A stretch of DNA of 64,000 nt. It comes from Butyrivibrio sp. GTDB lineage: Bacteria > Bacillota > Clostridia > Lachnospirales > Lachnospiraceae. The stretch is taken from assembly GCA_017620235.1 (NCBI GenBank), contig JAFZQT010000056.1:1-64000 (forward strand). The letters run 5' to 3'. Below the pieces are notes generated by a model. The model saw only the letters and a program-made list of their open reading frames with translations, was not told the origin of the DNA and made no database searches. A program made the translations under genes and the position numbers. Each line of letters opens with the position of its first letter. The stretch's first letter is position 1. Shown here piece after piece: positions 54,513 to 63,998 of the stretch.

Positions 54513-55283
54513 ATGATTAAAGCAAATAATCTTGTTAAAACATTTACGAAAACAGTACAGAAGAATAAGAAGATAGAATTTAATGCGGTCGACGATATCT
54601 CTTTTGAAGTGAAAAAAGGAGAAATAGTAGGGATACTTGGACCGAATGGGGCGGGAAAGACTACGCTTCTTAGGATGCTTGCGGGACTTATGACTCCAAG
54701 TGACGGATATGTGTCTGTGGAGACAGACGAAGGCGAGATAAAAGGAAACAATGAGCTCAAAAGGCATATCGGATATCTTTCTGCCAATACAAAGCTTTAC
54801 GGAAGGTTCTCTGCAAAAGAGATACTTAAGTTTTACGGTCAGGTCTATGGAATGACTGATGAAGAAATAGACAAGCGAACAGAAGAGATCGTAAAAGTTT
54901 TGGATATGGAGAAGTTTGCGGACAACAGGATAGATAAATTGTCTACAGGTCAAATGCAGAGAACATCTATTTCACGATGTCTTATCCATGATCCGGAAAT
55001 ATATATATTTGATGAGCCGACATTGGGGCTTGATATACTCAGTTCTTCAGCAATCATTGATTTTATGAAGGCTGAAAAAGAAAAGGGCAAGACGGTTATT
55101 TATTCAACACATTACATGGAAGAAGCAGAGTATATGTGCGACAGGATAATCATGATCCACGAAGGAAAAATAGTTTGCAATAATTCGCCCGAGGATTTAA
55201 AGAAAGAAACAGATTCTCATAATTTAAGAGAAGTGTTTAAGAAACTTATAGAAAACAGGATGGAGAGCGCGGCAAATGAATAA
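54513..55283 (+). CDS. NatA-like ABC transporter ATPase
   Basis: A 256-residue ATP-binding subunit: Walker A GPNGAGKTT at about 46-54, a signature LSTGQMQRT (Thr in place of the second Gly), and Walker B IYIFDEPTLGLD. It is closest to NatA-type subunits of ABC-2 exporters. The stop overlaps the permease start by eight bases. The pair may export sodium ions, peptides or an antimicrobial; the substrate is unknown. Confidence 0.9.
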   Translation: MIKANNLVKTFTKTVQKNKKIEFNAVDDISFEVKKGEIVGILGPNGAGKTTLLRMLAGLMTPSDGYVSVETDEGEIKGNNELKRHIGYLSANTKLYGRFSAKEILKFYGQVYGMTDEEIDKRTEEIVKVLDMEKFADNRIDKLSTGQMQRTSISRCLIHDPEIYIFDEPTLGLDILSSSAIIDFMKAEKEKGKTVIYSTHYMEEAEYMCDRIIMIHEGKIVCNNSPEDLKKETDSHNLREVFKKLIENRMESAANE

Positions 55284-57333
55284 TAAATATAAGATATTAA
55301 AGACACTTTTTTTTAAAGAATTAAAAGATGTTTTGAGAGATAAAAAAGCTTTGATGATGATGATCCTGGTTCCGGTGGTTGTATATCCGCTTATTTTGCT
55401 GGGAGCGATCATGATCGTGAGTATGATTAGTGAGAATAAGGATACCGTATATGATATTGCGGTTTATAATGAGAGCGCCAATTTCGATGCAGGTAATCTT
55501 GAAAATGTGCTTAAAGAAAATGCCATAGAGAAAGATGAAGAGGATGGCAGTGAAGAACAGCTTTACACTGTAAATTATGAAGTTGTCGATGGAAAGATCG
55601 GCGAAGAAGATTGCAGAAACAGGATCGATGATAAAAATCTTGATGTATATATTGAAATAACGGATGCCGGTGATAAGGCAAATGTTAAAGCATTTTATAT
55701 GGAATCTGTAAATGAATCATCAGAGGCTATGGATAAGGTGCGTAGAGCTGTTGACAGTATTTCTGACAGTATCGTAGAAAAGAATGTTGAGAGTGCGGGA
55801 CTTAATGCAAATGATCTGTTGAATCCGATAGCTTTTGAGAAAAGCGGATTGTCCAGTGATGAGCAGATGGCAGGACTTTTTCTTGGAACGATGCTGCCGA
55901 TGATGATAATGCTTTCTATACTTATCAGTGTTATGCATCCAAGTATAGATCTCACAGCGGGAGAAAAAGAGAGAGGAACACTTGAGACTCTTTTGATGCT
56001 TCCTGTTCCGGGTAAGTATATAGTGATCGCAAAGATTTTCACAGCGTCATTGTGCGGAGTGGTCACAGCGATTCTCAATATACTGGCTATGTCTACCGTA
56101 TTTGGCGTTATTTTGGAAAATCGAAAAGCATCAGGATTATTTGAGGGAATGAATATTGAGCTGTCATCTTTTATCTCGGCAATGCTGGTGACGTTCCCTG
56201 TGATAATCGTAACTTCCTTGTTTATGAGCGCGATATTCATGTGCTTTACATGTTTTGCAAAATCATATAAGGAAGCGAACAGTTATGTATCCCCCATTAT
56301 GATGGTTCTGATGTTTCTCGGATACGGTTCGATGATACCTACTCTTGAACTTAATCAGTATGTTGCTATTGTTCCGGTATTGAACGTGTCGGTTCTTTTA
56401 AGGGATGCGCTTAACTTTAAGCTCAATTATTCAATGCTCTTTTTGACATTGTGTAGTATGGTGCTGTATTCGACGCTTGCAGTGATTTTCTTTTCAAAGG
56501 CTTATAACAGCGAGAACCTGTTGTTTGGAGATGGGAAAAATGAGATTTCTCTTTTTGAAAAGAGAAGTAATCATAAAAAAGGCATGCCTGTGACAATAGG
56601 TGATGTGTGCTTTTTATATCCCTTTGTAATATTGGTGTATCTGTTGTTTGGTTCTTTACTACAGTTAAAATATGAATTGGCGGGACTATTTCTTAGTCAG
56701 TTTTTGATACTTGTTGGTATACCGCTTGCGTTTTTCATTTACTCAAAGAAAGATATAAAGAAGGCATACAGCTTTAATAAGTGCAGCCCTCTGAGTTTTG
56801 TGGGTGGTGTTTTGGTCGGATGTGGGGCTTTGCTTTTTGCGATGCTTCTTGGAACTGTTATTTTGAAGACGACCGGAATTACAGTTAATCAAGGGCTTGT
56901 GGAGACATTTGAAAAATTCTTTTCGCATAATGTCATAGTTGCAACGCTTTGCATAGCAGGCACACCTGCAATAGCGGAAGAAATGCTGTTTAGAGGAGTT
57001 GTGTTCAGTGCTATAAAAGATAAGATGAAACCTGTATATTCGGTTTTGATAGTATCCGTATTATTTGGACTTTTTCACATGAATCTTCTTAAGTTCTTTA
57101 CAACAGGAGCTATCGGAGCACTTTTATGTCTGATCGTGTACTATGGCGGAAGTATCTATCCGGCAATGCTGGCACATTTTATGGTGAATTTCCTGTCTAC
57201 TGTCATTTCGAAGTACGGAACGGAGCAGGTGACAAAAATTCTCAGTAATCCTGTAATGGGAATTATTGGATTTGGTGTTGCAATTGCAGGATTATTGATA
57301 GTAAAGTATTCAAGTAAAAAGGCAACAATATAG
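55276..57333 (+). CDS. NatB-like ABC-2 permease fused to CPBP protease domain
   Basis: A 685-residue membrane protein. Residues about 1-410 are an ABC-2 permease with a large extracytoplasmic loop (about 55-195) after TM1. Residues about 450-685 are a CPBP intramembrane protease with all three motifs: Glu568-Glu569-x3-Arg573, Phe597-x3-His601 and His634-x3-Asn638. The metal-binding set is complete, so this half is probably active. Fusions of NatB and CPBP are known in archaea and clostridia. It may cleave an exported peptide or cope with a toxic one. Downstream lipoproteins follow within 40 bp and could belong to the same operon. Confidence 0.87.
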   Translation: MNNKYKILKTLFFKELKDVLRDKKALMMMILVPVVVYPLILLGAIMIVSMISENKDTVYDIAVYNESANFDAGNLENVLKENAIEKDEEDGSEEQLYTVNYEVVDGKIGEEDCRNRIDDKNLDVYIEITDAGDKANVKAFYMESVNESSEAMDKVRRAVDSISDSIVEKNVESAGLNANDLLNPIAFEKSGLSSDEQMAGLFLGTMLPMMIMLSILISVMHPSIDLTAGEKERGTLETLLMLPVPGKYIVIAKIFTASLCGVVTAILNILAMSTVFGVILENRKASGLFEGMNIELSSFISAMLVTFPVIIVTSLFMSAIFMCFTCFAKSYKEANSYVSPIMMVLMFLGYGSMIPTLELNQYVAIVPVLNVSVLLRDALNFKLNYSMLFLTLCSMVLYSTLAVIFFSKAYNSENLLFGDGKNEISLFEKRSNHKKGMPVTIGDVCFLYPFVILVYLLFGSLLQLKYELAGLFLSQFLILVGIPLAFFIYSKKDIKKAYSFNKCSPLSFVGGVLVGCGALLFAMLLGTVILKTTGITVNQGLVETFEKFFSHNVIVATLCIAGTPAIAEEMLFRGVVFSAIKDKMKPVYSVLIVSVLFGLFHMNLLKFFTTGAIGALLCLIVYYGGSIYPAMLAHFMVNFLSTVISKYGTEQVTKILSNPVMGIIGFGVAIAGLLIVKYSSKKATI

Positions 57334-57371
57334 TTGTTGCTGAGAAGTATTGCTATAAGGAGTGTTTGTTT

Positions 57372-57779
57372 TTGAGGAAGAGAGCTTTTGTTGTAGTGGC
57401 GGCAGTTCTTTTGACTGCGTGTGGTAATGCCAAAAATGAAGCAGTAGTAAGCGCCGGGGGGGCAGTAGAAGAAGCAAGTGCTTTGGAGAACACCGGCGCT
57501 GAAAGCGATGGAACTGATGAACAAGAGGTAGATGATTGCTCTTGGAAAAGTGGATATAGAAAGAATGTCGAAGATTTATATAAGAATGGATACGATGACA
57601 GCTTTTCCTTATATGATCTAAATAATGATGGTATTCCTGAAATCTTTTTGAGTGTTGATTCCGATTCCAACAGAAAAGAAATTATGTGTACGATGAAACT
57701 TACGATAAGCTCAATCCTACCGGAGTTTATTGTGCATATCCGGTTTATGCGGACGAAAGTATACCTGTCAGACAGATAA
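57372..57779 (+). CDS. N-terminal part of frameshifted lipoprotein
   Basis: Start TTG 57372 has AAGGAG nine bases upstream. A signal peptide with a LLTAC lipobox leads to an acidic linker and an EF-hand-like segment (LYDLNNDGIPEIFLSVD). The true frame is lost near 57683: after KEI one base is missing, and a T inserted there would read KEIYVYDETYDKLN, the sequence continued in the next ORF. The paralogue at 58960 reads KEIYVYD at the same place. The codons after 57683 in this frame are therefore spurious. Confidence 0.75.
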   Translation: MRKRAFVVVAAVLLTACGNAKNEAVVSAGGAVEEASALENTGAESDGTDEQEVDDCSWKSGYRKNVEDLYKNGYDDSFSLYDLNNDGIPEIFLSVDSDSNRKEIMCTMKLTISSILPEFIVHIRFMRTKVYLSDR

Positions 57780-58960
57780 AGGATACAAAGTGTTTTATTA
57801 CAGGACCGGATGCGAGCGGAGAGGTAGTTTTTTACACTATTGAAAATGCAAATGTAAAGCGTTTACTAGGATGTAAGGTGCCCGGAGAAGTGCATGATTG
57901 TTTGGATAGCAATGGCAATACAATTTCAAAAGAAGAATTTGTAAGTGAATTTAATGAGTTTATGGGAATAGATTGGGAGAAAGTTGCGTCCGGTATTGAG
58001 AAGAATATTGATCTTTACGGATATTTAACAGGGAATCTGTCTCCATTTATAGGTTATGAACATGACAGGATTGATTATGCGTTTGACGGTGAGGATATTG
58101 GAAAGGTCAGGTATAATGATTCTTATGCTGTTTACAGCGACTATATAAGTCCCAAAGAGAGACTGTGGGTTACCTTGGATAAAGAGTCGGAAAGGCTCTA
58201 TGATGCATTTGTTAAGGGTAAAGAAAAGGCGGTCTTTTCGGCAGATGGCAATAGGGTTGAAAACGCAGACGTTTTTTTAGGCTTTGAAGATGGTAAGGCA
58301 TATACATTGGAAGAAATTAGCAATAAGATCAGAGGAGTAGATGATTTTACCGGATGCAGTCCCAAATATATAGACTGTGGTTTGGATGGAAATATAGAAC
58401 TTGTCGTCGGAATTGGCGGCAATTTGGACTATGATCCAAGCTATGGCATTGATATGGTTGTAAAAAATATAAACGGGAAGCTTAAGATATGCTACTGTGA
58501 TGCATCGGGATATAGATCTGAGAATGATATCAGTTATAATGGCGAAGTTTCTAATGGTGGATCAGGTGGTGCTACTTCTCATTATGGAGAAGTTGGGTAC
58601 ATTGATGCGAACGGAAAATACAATTTTTGGTATTCTTGGATTGAAGAGGAAATTGCAAAGATTGATACCAACAATGAACAGCTCGACTTGTATCAAGAAG
58701 ATCTCTCTGTTGAAGATGGAGCAGAAGATAAAGATCATTATTATAGCATTTTTGCATTTGACAATGACGGAAATGTAGATGAAGGCAATCCGTCATTAAA
58801 GGATGATCCTTGCGAATGTGAAAGACAAACGTATAGGGACAAGGGATATAAAGTGATTACTTTAAAAGAGCATGACGAGCTTATAGAAAAAAAGCGTAAA
58901 AAAATCGGGCTTTCTGATGAAATACACAGCTATGGCGATGAATATAAAGATGAGGATTAA
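57686..58960 (+). CDS. C-terminal part of frameshifted lipoprotein
   Basis: This is the rest of the lipoprotein starting at 57372, in another frame. Its first codon (GTG 57686) has no ribosome site, so it is not an independent gene. It aligns with the paralogue at 58960-60333 along its length: CGLDGNIELVV with CGLDGKIDPVV, GYIDANGKYNFWY with GYLDADLNYHFWY, and GYKVIT near the end. Asp/Gly-rich turns suggest calcium-binding loops. It could be decay, a switch or a sequence error. The stop overlaps the next ATG by one base (TAATG). Confidence 0.75.
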   Translation: MYDETYDKLNPTGVYCAYPVYADESIPVRQIKDTKCFITGPDASGEVVFYTIENANVKRLLGCKVPGEVHDCLDSNGNTISKEEFVSEFNEFMGIDWEKVASGIEKNIDLYGYLTGNLSPFIGYEHDRIDYAFDGEDIGKVRYNDSYAVYSDYISPKERLWVTLDKESERLYDAFVKGKEKAVFSADGNRVENADVFLGFEDGKAYTLEEISNKIRGVDDFTGCSPKYIDCGLDGNIELVVGIGGNLDYDPSYGIDMVVKNINGKLKICYCDASGYRSENDISYNGEVSNGGSGGATSHYGEVGYIDANGKYNFWYSWIEEEIAKIDTNNEQLDLYQEDLSVEDGAEDKDHYYSIFAFDNDGNVDEGNPSLKDDPCECERQTYRDKGYKVITLKEHDELIEKKRKKIGLSDEIHSYGDEYKDED

Positions 58961-60333
58961 TGAGTAAGAAAAGTATTTATACCGTATTATTGGCATCAAT
59001 GATATTATCACTTATCGGATGCGGGAATACTGAAAAAGATAATGTGAATGTAGAAGAAATGGAGGATACTCAAGAGGGAGATCCGCTTGCCGGATATTAT
59101 GGTTCTAAGAAATATTATAAAAAATCAGCATTATTTCATGTTGATTCTCTTTTGAATAAATACTATGTAAAAAGTGATATGACTTCAGAAAAGAGTTCTG
59201 AAGAAGATTTTTCAGAGGATTACGATGATGTTTCAAAGTCTGCGTGGAAAGAGTGTTATAAGAAACTGATAAAAGGTTTTGAAAAAGAAGGCAAAACGGG
59301 GAAGTTTTCTTTGATCGATATAAATCATGATTATTTTCCTGAGTTGTATATGACATTTGATGAAGATAATAAAAAAGAAATTTATGTGTATGATAGCATT
59401 AATGATCGGGCGCGGTTGAAGCAGTTTCTTGATAATGAGGTTTCTTCCCTGCCTATTGATCCTTTTTCTGATGAGTTTTGCTTTACATATGATCAGATTG
59501 ACTATGTATCGTGTTTTGCCGTAGAAAGCCTGGAGTATGAGCATGAATGGATAGAAGGTATTATTCCGGATAAAGTTTTTTATGAGAAGAATGTAGAAGC
59601 TCTTGATGAAGAAACAAAAAATCTTTTGGATGCGTTTATTCAGGGCAAGATAAAGGCTGTATCAGCGTTGGATGAAGGATATGAGTTGGGATTTCACGAA
59701 GGAGAAAGCTATACGATAGATGAACTTGTTGAGAAAGAATGGCTTGAGGATGATTATCTGGGGTGTAGTATACGCTTTATAGATTGCGGTTTAGACGGGA
59801 AAATTGACCCTGTTGTATATCTAGATTGTGCCGATTCTGATAGTTATGGTTACGGTATGGTATTAAAGAATGATGGAGGTACGTTGAAAATAGTTTATCG
59901 TCTTTATCATACATTTAGGTCTTGGTGTTCTATCTCATACAGCGGAATGGTTGATCAGTTTTATCACGAGAATGCAGGGACACTTCAGCATTATGACTAT
60001 GGTTATTTGGATGCAGATCTTAATTATCATTTTTGGTATACCCAGGAAGACGAATATTATGATGAGCCTGAAGAGATGCGCGTTCCGATACCTGATGTGA
60101 ATTATGTAGATGATAAAAATGATCTTTATGAAGCACGTTTGTCATTTACGGAAGGTTCAATGGAAAACATAGATTCAAAAGATATGTATTATATTTTATG
60201 TAATGATTATATTGAACAGCAGTATAAAGCTAATGGGTACAAAGTTATAACAGGTGCAGAAATGGATGCTTTGATAGAAGAACAGCGCAGGAAGATCGGT
60301 ATTTCGGACGAAGTGTACAATTATGACAAATAA
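58960..60333 (+). CDS. Intact paralogous lipoprotein
   Basis: A 457-residue lipoprotein with an LIGC lipobox (Cys21). The mature part is acidic and Tyr-rich, with EF-hand-like DINHDYFPELYMTFD and the shared motifs CGLDG, FWYTQ and GYKVITGAEMDALIEEQRRKIG (cited in part: GYKVITGAEMDALIEE). It is the intact copy of the preceding frameshifted gene; they are a tandem duplication. The function is unknown. Proximity to the transporter suggests a surface accessory protein, but this is a guess. Confidence 0.75.
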   Translation: MSKKSIYTVLLASMILSLIGCGNTEKDNVNVEEMEDTQEGDPLAGYYGSKKYYKKSALFHVDSLLNKYYVKSDMTSEKSSEEDFSEDYDDVSKSAWKECYKKLIKGFEKEGKTGKFSLIDINHDYFPELYMTFDEDNKKEIYVYDSINDRARLKQFLDNEVSSLPIDPFSDEFCFTYDQIDYVSCFAVESLEYEHEWIEGIIPDKVFYEKNVEALDEETKNLLDAFIQGKIKAVSALDEGYELGFHEGESYTIDELVEKEWLEDDYLGCSIRFIDCGLDGKIDPVVYLDCADSDSYGYGMVLKNDGGTLKIVYRLYHTFRSWCSISYSGMVDQFYHENAGTLQHYDYGYLDADLNYHFWYTQEDEYYDEPEEMRVPIPDVNYVDDKNDLYEARLSFTEGSMENIDSKDMYYILCNDYIEQQYKANGYKVITGAEMDALIEEQRRKIGISDEVYNYDK

Positions 60334-60376
60334 TCCATTTATAATAATTTAATAGTCGAAAAGACGTTATTAAAGT

Positions 60377-60434
60377 CCCTTTCATGTTACAATGATGATA
60401 TCGAATTGAATAATAAGATTGTAATGTGAAAGGG
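60377..60434 (+). promoter_or_regulatory. Dyad covering the chemoreceptor ribosome site
   Basis: CCCTTTCATGTTACA (60377-60391) pairs with TGTAATGTGAAAGGG (60420-60434), 13 of 15 positions. The right arm contains AAAGGG, the ribosome site of the gene at 60441. If both arms are transcribed, the hairpin would hide it. A TTACAAT in the left arm could instead be a -10 element. Confidence 0.6.
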
Positions 60435-60440
60435 ATTATT

Positions 60441-61904
60441 ATGAATTCTGAACAGTACAAAAGAGCTAATAATAACAGTTTTTATGTAACAATCATCATT
60501 CTTCTGAGTGGTCTTTTTCTAACAGTTTTTTCAGTATTCCAGTATGGAGCAAGTGTTGGCAGAATATCCATTATTGTCAGTTCGTTTATATGCGTTGGAA
60601 TATGTGCTCTTGGAAATTTTAAATACCCATATGAAAAGAAAGGTGCCATTATGCTAATGGGTGGCGCCACCATATTTTACTTCGTGATACTTATTGCGGA
60701 AGAGTCGCTTATTTACTTTGCGTTCGGACTTCCGATACTTATATGCAGTATCATCTATCTGAATGTGCGTCTTTGTAAATTTGGAATCGGAGCGATAATC
60801 ATTTCTTTTGTCATCACATGTATAAAAGTTGTAATTGTGACCGGCGCATTTAATCTCGAGCTTATTCCTGCCGCGATAACTTTGGGACTTGCGTTCATTG
60901 CGTGCTTGTGTGCAGTTACGCTCCTTACGATGTTCAATGAAGAGAATAATGCCAAGATCACGAAGAATGCAGAAGAGACTCTTGAGACCGGAAATGCCAT
61001 GGCGGAAATTGCCAATACGATCACGGAACTCTTTAATAAGTCGCAGGACAATATGGTTGATCTTCAGAATATCATGGATGCGCAACATTCCGGCATGCAG
61101 GATATAGCAAGCAGCATGGAGAGTACAGCGCAGTCAGTTACCACTCAGGCTCAGAAGGTACAGCAGATTCAGGAAGAGACCGAGATAACAGAGAAGCACA
61201 GAAAAGAGATGACCAAGGCTTCGGAGAGTACACAGAAGACGGTTCAGGAAGGTGTGAAGGTTATTGCAGGTCTGAAAGAAAAATCAGCTGACGTTGAGCA
61301 GACAAGTAATGTGACAGTTGAGGCTACGCAGGCAGTTATTAATAAAGTACAGGAAGTTCAAAAGATTGTCGGATCAATCATGTCCATAGCAAAGCAGACA
61401 AACCTTCTTGCACTAAATGCAAGTATTGAGGCGGCAAGAGCGGGCGATGCGGGAAAAGGATTTGCAGTTGTTGCCAATGACGTGCGTGAGCTTGCGGAAG
61501 AGACGAATACTGCTTCGGTAGAGATAAAAAATATCATTACCGAACTTGTTGAAGATGTCCAGAAGGCAATGGCGAGTATCGATGACACGGTAAACAGTGT
61601 TTCCGAGCAGAATGAAATGATACAGACTGTTGGTGAGAATTTTGACAGTATAAATGAAAACGTAACCGAGATGCTTTCAAGATTCAGCGAGATAGGAGAA
61701 GGAATGAAGTCAATCGCTTCATCCACCGCTGAGATCAACGATTCTATTTCGAATCTTTCGGCAACCAGTGAAGAAGTCGCTTCACTTTCCAATCAGGGTG
61801 TTCAATCGTCTGATGATGCCGTAGAGAAGTTCGATGAATTCAAGACTATTCTCGGCGAGATCTTCATGCAGGCTAACAAGCTTAAGGATATGCAGACGGA
61901 ATAA
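60441..61904 (+). CDS. Methyl-accepting chemotaxis protein with membrane sensor
   Basis: A 487-residue chemoreceptor. Six TM helices fill about residues 13-175 with almost no external loop, so it senses within the membrane or through short loops. A linker helix leads to the signalling domain, with the hairpin tip [14 protein letters not shown] and [16 protein letters not shown], which contacts CheA and CheW. There is no HAMP domain that I can see. ATG 60441 has AAAGGG six bases upstream. No other chemotaxis gene lies in the window. Confidence 0.9.
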   Translation: MNSEQYKRANNNSFYVTIIILLSGLFLTVFSVFQYGASVGRISIIVSSFICVGICALGNFKYPYEKKGAIMLMGGATIFYFVILIAEESLIYFAFGLPILICSIIYLNVRLCKFGIGAIIISFVITCIKVVIVTGAFNLELIPAAITLGLAFIACLCAVTLLTMFNEENNAKITKNAEETLETGNAMAEIANTITELFNKSQDNMVDLQNIMDAQHSGMQDIASSMESTAQSVTTQAQKVQQIQEETEITEKHRKEMTKASESTQKTVQEGVKVIAGLKEKSADVEQTSNVTVEATQAVINKVQEVQKIVGSIMSIAKQTNLLALNASIEAARAGDAGKGFAVVANDVRELAEETNTASVEIKNIITELVEDVQKAMASIDDTVNSVSEQNEMIQTVGENFDSINENVTEMLSRFSEIGEGMKSIASSTAEINDSISNLSATSEEVASLSNQGVQSSDDAVEKFDEFKTILGEIFMQANKLKDMQTE

Positions 61905-61923
61905 ATGTTTTTATAACGTTGAC

Positions 61924-61961
61924 GCCTCCTTGTATAATAAATGCAGGGAGGCACTTTTTTT
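61924..61961 (+). terminator. Terminator after the chemoreceptor gene
   Basis: GCCTCC and GGAGGC pair around a 17-base loop, followed by ACTTTTTTT. The loop contains TATAAT, but I find no matching -35. Confidence 0.7.
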
Positions 61962-61987
61962 AGGAATAATTACCGGAGGTTATGTCG

Positions 61988-62353
61988 ATGGAAAAAAGAG
62001 AACTTACATGTATAGGTTGTCCCATGGGATGCTTTCTTACGGTTATGCTAGAGAACGGAGAAGCTGTATCTGTATCAGGTAATACCTGTCAGAAGGGCGA
62101 TATTTACGCCAGAAAAGAAGTTGTGAATCCCACAAGGATAGTTACGAGTACCGTGAAAGTTACAGGCGGAGACAGGAGCAGGGTTTCGGTTAAGACCAGC
62201 AGCGATATTCCGAAGGACAAGATCTTTGAAGTTATGGATGAGATTAATAAGAGCTGCGTAAATGCCCCCATTTTGATCGGGGATGTTATAATAAAAAATG
62301 TTGCGGACACGGGAAGCGATATTGTCGCTACCGGCAATGCCGTGGCTATATAG
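61988..62353 (+). CDS. DUF1667 protein, detached partner of the glycerol-3-phosphate enzymes
   Basis: A 121-residue protein with Cys motifs near the N-terminus (CIGCPMGC, then NTCQKGD) that could bind metal or an iron-sulfur cluster, and the DUF1667 body (NPTRIVTSTVKVTGG, ending IVATGNAVAI). In Clostridia it is normally the third gene after the two FAD enzymes. Here it is 7.6 kb away on the same strand. ATG 61988 is eight bases after GGAGG; ATG 61982 is too near it. Probably an electron-transfer subunit or assembly partner. Confidence 0.85.
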   Translation: MEKRELTCIGCPMGCFLTVMLENGEAVSVSGNTCQKGDIYARKEVVNPTRIVTSTVKVTGGDRSRVSVKTSSDIPKDKIFEVMDEINKSCVNAPILIGDVIIKNVADTGSDIVATGNAVAI

Positions 62354-62384
62354 TAATGTACGAAGTTATAAAAGGAGAAGTATT

Positions 62385-62903
62385 ATGAGAAAATTACTCG
62401 TTGTTGTAGACATGCAAAAAGATTTTGTCGACGGGGCTCTCGGAACAAAGGAAGCGGTTGCTATAGTTCCTGCCGTTGTTGAGAAGATCAGAAAATATGA
62501 TATAAAGGATGTTTTTGTAACAAGAGACACTCATCAGGAGAATTACATGGACACTCAGGAGGGTAAGAACCTTCCCGTTGTTCACTGCATTGAGAATACA
62601 GAGGGATGGGAGCTTGATAAGACTGTGGCAGCAGAAGTAGAAGGCGCTACATTCATCAACAAGCCTACATTCGGCTCGGTAGAACTTGCAAAGGCTATCA
62701 AAGATATATATGAAAAAGAAGAGATCGAAGTTGAGCTCATCGGACTTTGCACAGATATTTGCGTTGTTTCAAATGCTCTTTTACTCAAGGCATATATGCC
62801 CGAGCTCAAGATAAGTGTAGATAAGGATTGCTGCGCAGGTGTAACTGTAGAAAAGCATCTTGCGGCACTTGAGACTATGCGTTCATGCCAGATCTACTGC
62901 TAA
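62385..62903 (+). CDS. Isochorismatase-family hydrolase, nicotinamidase-like
   Basis: A 172-residue cysteine hydrolase. Catalytic Asp9 (VVDMQKDF), a Lys in INKPTFGSVEL and the nucleophile Cys126 (CTDICVVSN) are present. Metal ligands typical of nicotinamidases appear as DTH and a later His in VVHCIENTEGWEL. It may convert nicotinamide to nicotinate for NAD recycling, which would fit the NrtR-like regulator 46 kb away; other amides are possible. ATG 62385 has AAAGGAG upstream. Confidence 0.8.
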   Translation: MRKLLVVVDMQKDFVDGALGTKEAVAIVPAVVEKIRKYDIKDVFVTRDTHQENYMDTQEGKNLPVVHCIENTEGWELDKTVAAEVEGATFINKPTFGSVELAKAIKDIYEKEEIEVELIGLCTDICVVSNALLLKAYMPELKISVDKDCCAGVTVEKHLAALETMRSCQIYC

Positions 62904-62978
62904 TAAGAATTAAGTAGATAATTTGATAGTTTTTTTCCTAAATATACAAAAATATATAGACTGACAGGTGGTGCAAAA

Positions 62979-63914
62979 TTGGGAAAAGTATACTTTGTAA
63001 ACGGATTTCTTGATGCCGGAAAGACAAGCTTTATACAAGATCTTCTTGAGGAAGATTATTTTGAGATAAAAGGCAAGACACTTCTTATTCTCTGCGAGGA
63101 GGGCGAAGTTGAATATGATGATTACCTTATGCAGCATCTCAAGGTGGTTGTAAAAAAGATCGAGAATGAGGAAGACTTTGACACCGAGCATATCGTGGCG
63201 TTCGAAAAAGAAGTTATGCCTGAGAGGATCATTGTTGAATACAACGGAATGTGGGACAGAAAGAACCTTGTTTTTCCCGAACACTGGGACGATATCATGG
63301 AGATCGTCATAATAGATTCTTCTACGTTTGAGATATTTGCCGCAAATATGAAGTCGTTTATGTCAGAGCATGTGCGAAATGCGTATCTGACAATCTTTAA
63401 TAACTGCGATGATGTTATGGACAAGATGGCTTCCTACAGACGAAGCGTAAAGGCTGTAAATCCGAGCCTTAATATAGTCTGCAAGGATAAGCACGGAGAA
63501 GATATACTCCAGAAATTTGAAGACGACCTTCCTTATTCATTGGACGATGAGGTAATTGATGTAAGAGATGACAAGTTTTCCGTATTTTATCTGGACAGCC
63601 TTGATAATCTCGACAGATACCTCGGCAAAAAGATAGTATTCACGGCACAGATCATGAAGGCAAAAGAAGAGGGAAAAGACATTTTCCTCGCCGGAAGATT
63701 TGCGATGACATGTTGCGAGCAGGACATTTCCCTGTTTGGAATAATCTGTCACTACAATGGCAGTGATTCGATCGAAAATGACGATTGGGTAGAGATAACG
63801 GGAACCGTTGACAAAGAGTATGTAAAACAGTACGACGTGGAATTCCCGACATGTTTGGTTGAAAGCATCCGTCCATGTGAAAAACCAAAGAGGGAAGTTA
63901 TTTCGGTTATATAA
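62979..63914 (+). CDS. CobW-like GTPase with TIGR03943-like C-terminal domain
   Basis: A 311-residue protein. The P-loop is GFLDAGKTS (residues 9-17) in a CobW/G3E-like GTPase domain, with a DD-containing NNCDDVMDK where other members have an NKxD motif, so nucleotide specificity may be weak. Residues about 210-305 resemble the C-terminal domain of TIGR03943 proteins (AGRFAMTCCEQDISLFG with a CC pair). Such proteins accompany permeases in Firmicutes and may handle metal. The partner gene may lie past the right edge, where a promoter points outward. Start TTG 62979 has AGGTGG upstream. Confidence 0.72.
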   Translation: MGKVYFVNGFLDAGKTSFIQDLLEEDYFEIKGKTLLILCEEGEVEYDDYLMQHLKVVVKKIENEEDFDTEHIVAFEKEVMPERIIVEYNGMWDRKNLVFPEHWDDIMEIVIIDSSTFEIFAANMKSFMSEHVRNAYLTIFNNCDDVMDKMASYRRSVKAVNPSLNIVCKDKHGEDILQKFEDDLPYSLDDEVIDVRDDKFSVFYLDSLDNLDRYLGKKIVFTAQIMKAKEEGKDIFLAGRFAMTCCEQDISLFGIICHYNGSDSIENDDWVEITGTVDKEYVKQYDVEFPTCLVESIRPCEKPKREVISVI

Positions 63915-63969
63915 GAATATTGATGAAAAAACATCAACCGGTATAAAAAAATCTGCTTAAATACGCGCC

Positions 63970-63998
63970 TTGACACTCCTCGTATGATTGTATACAAT
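63970..63998 (+). promoter_or_regulatory. Strong promoter at the right edge
   Basis: TTGACA (63970-63975), a 17-bp spacer and TACAAT (63993-63998), directed to a gene outside the window. A small dyad, TTGATG/CATCAA, at 63920-63937 lies after the preceding gene. Confidence 0.8.

Noticed and set aside
61910..61938. Promoter inside the terminator loop before the DUF1667 gene
   Set aside because: TATAAT is present, but the hexamer at -35 distance (TTTATA) is weak and the element would be inside a terminator stem.
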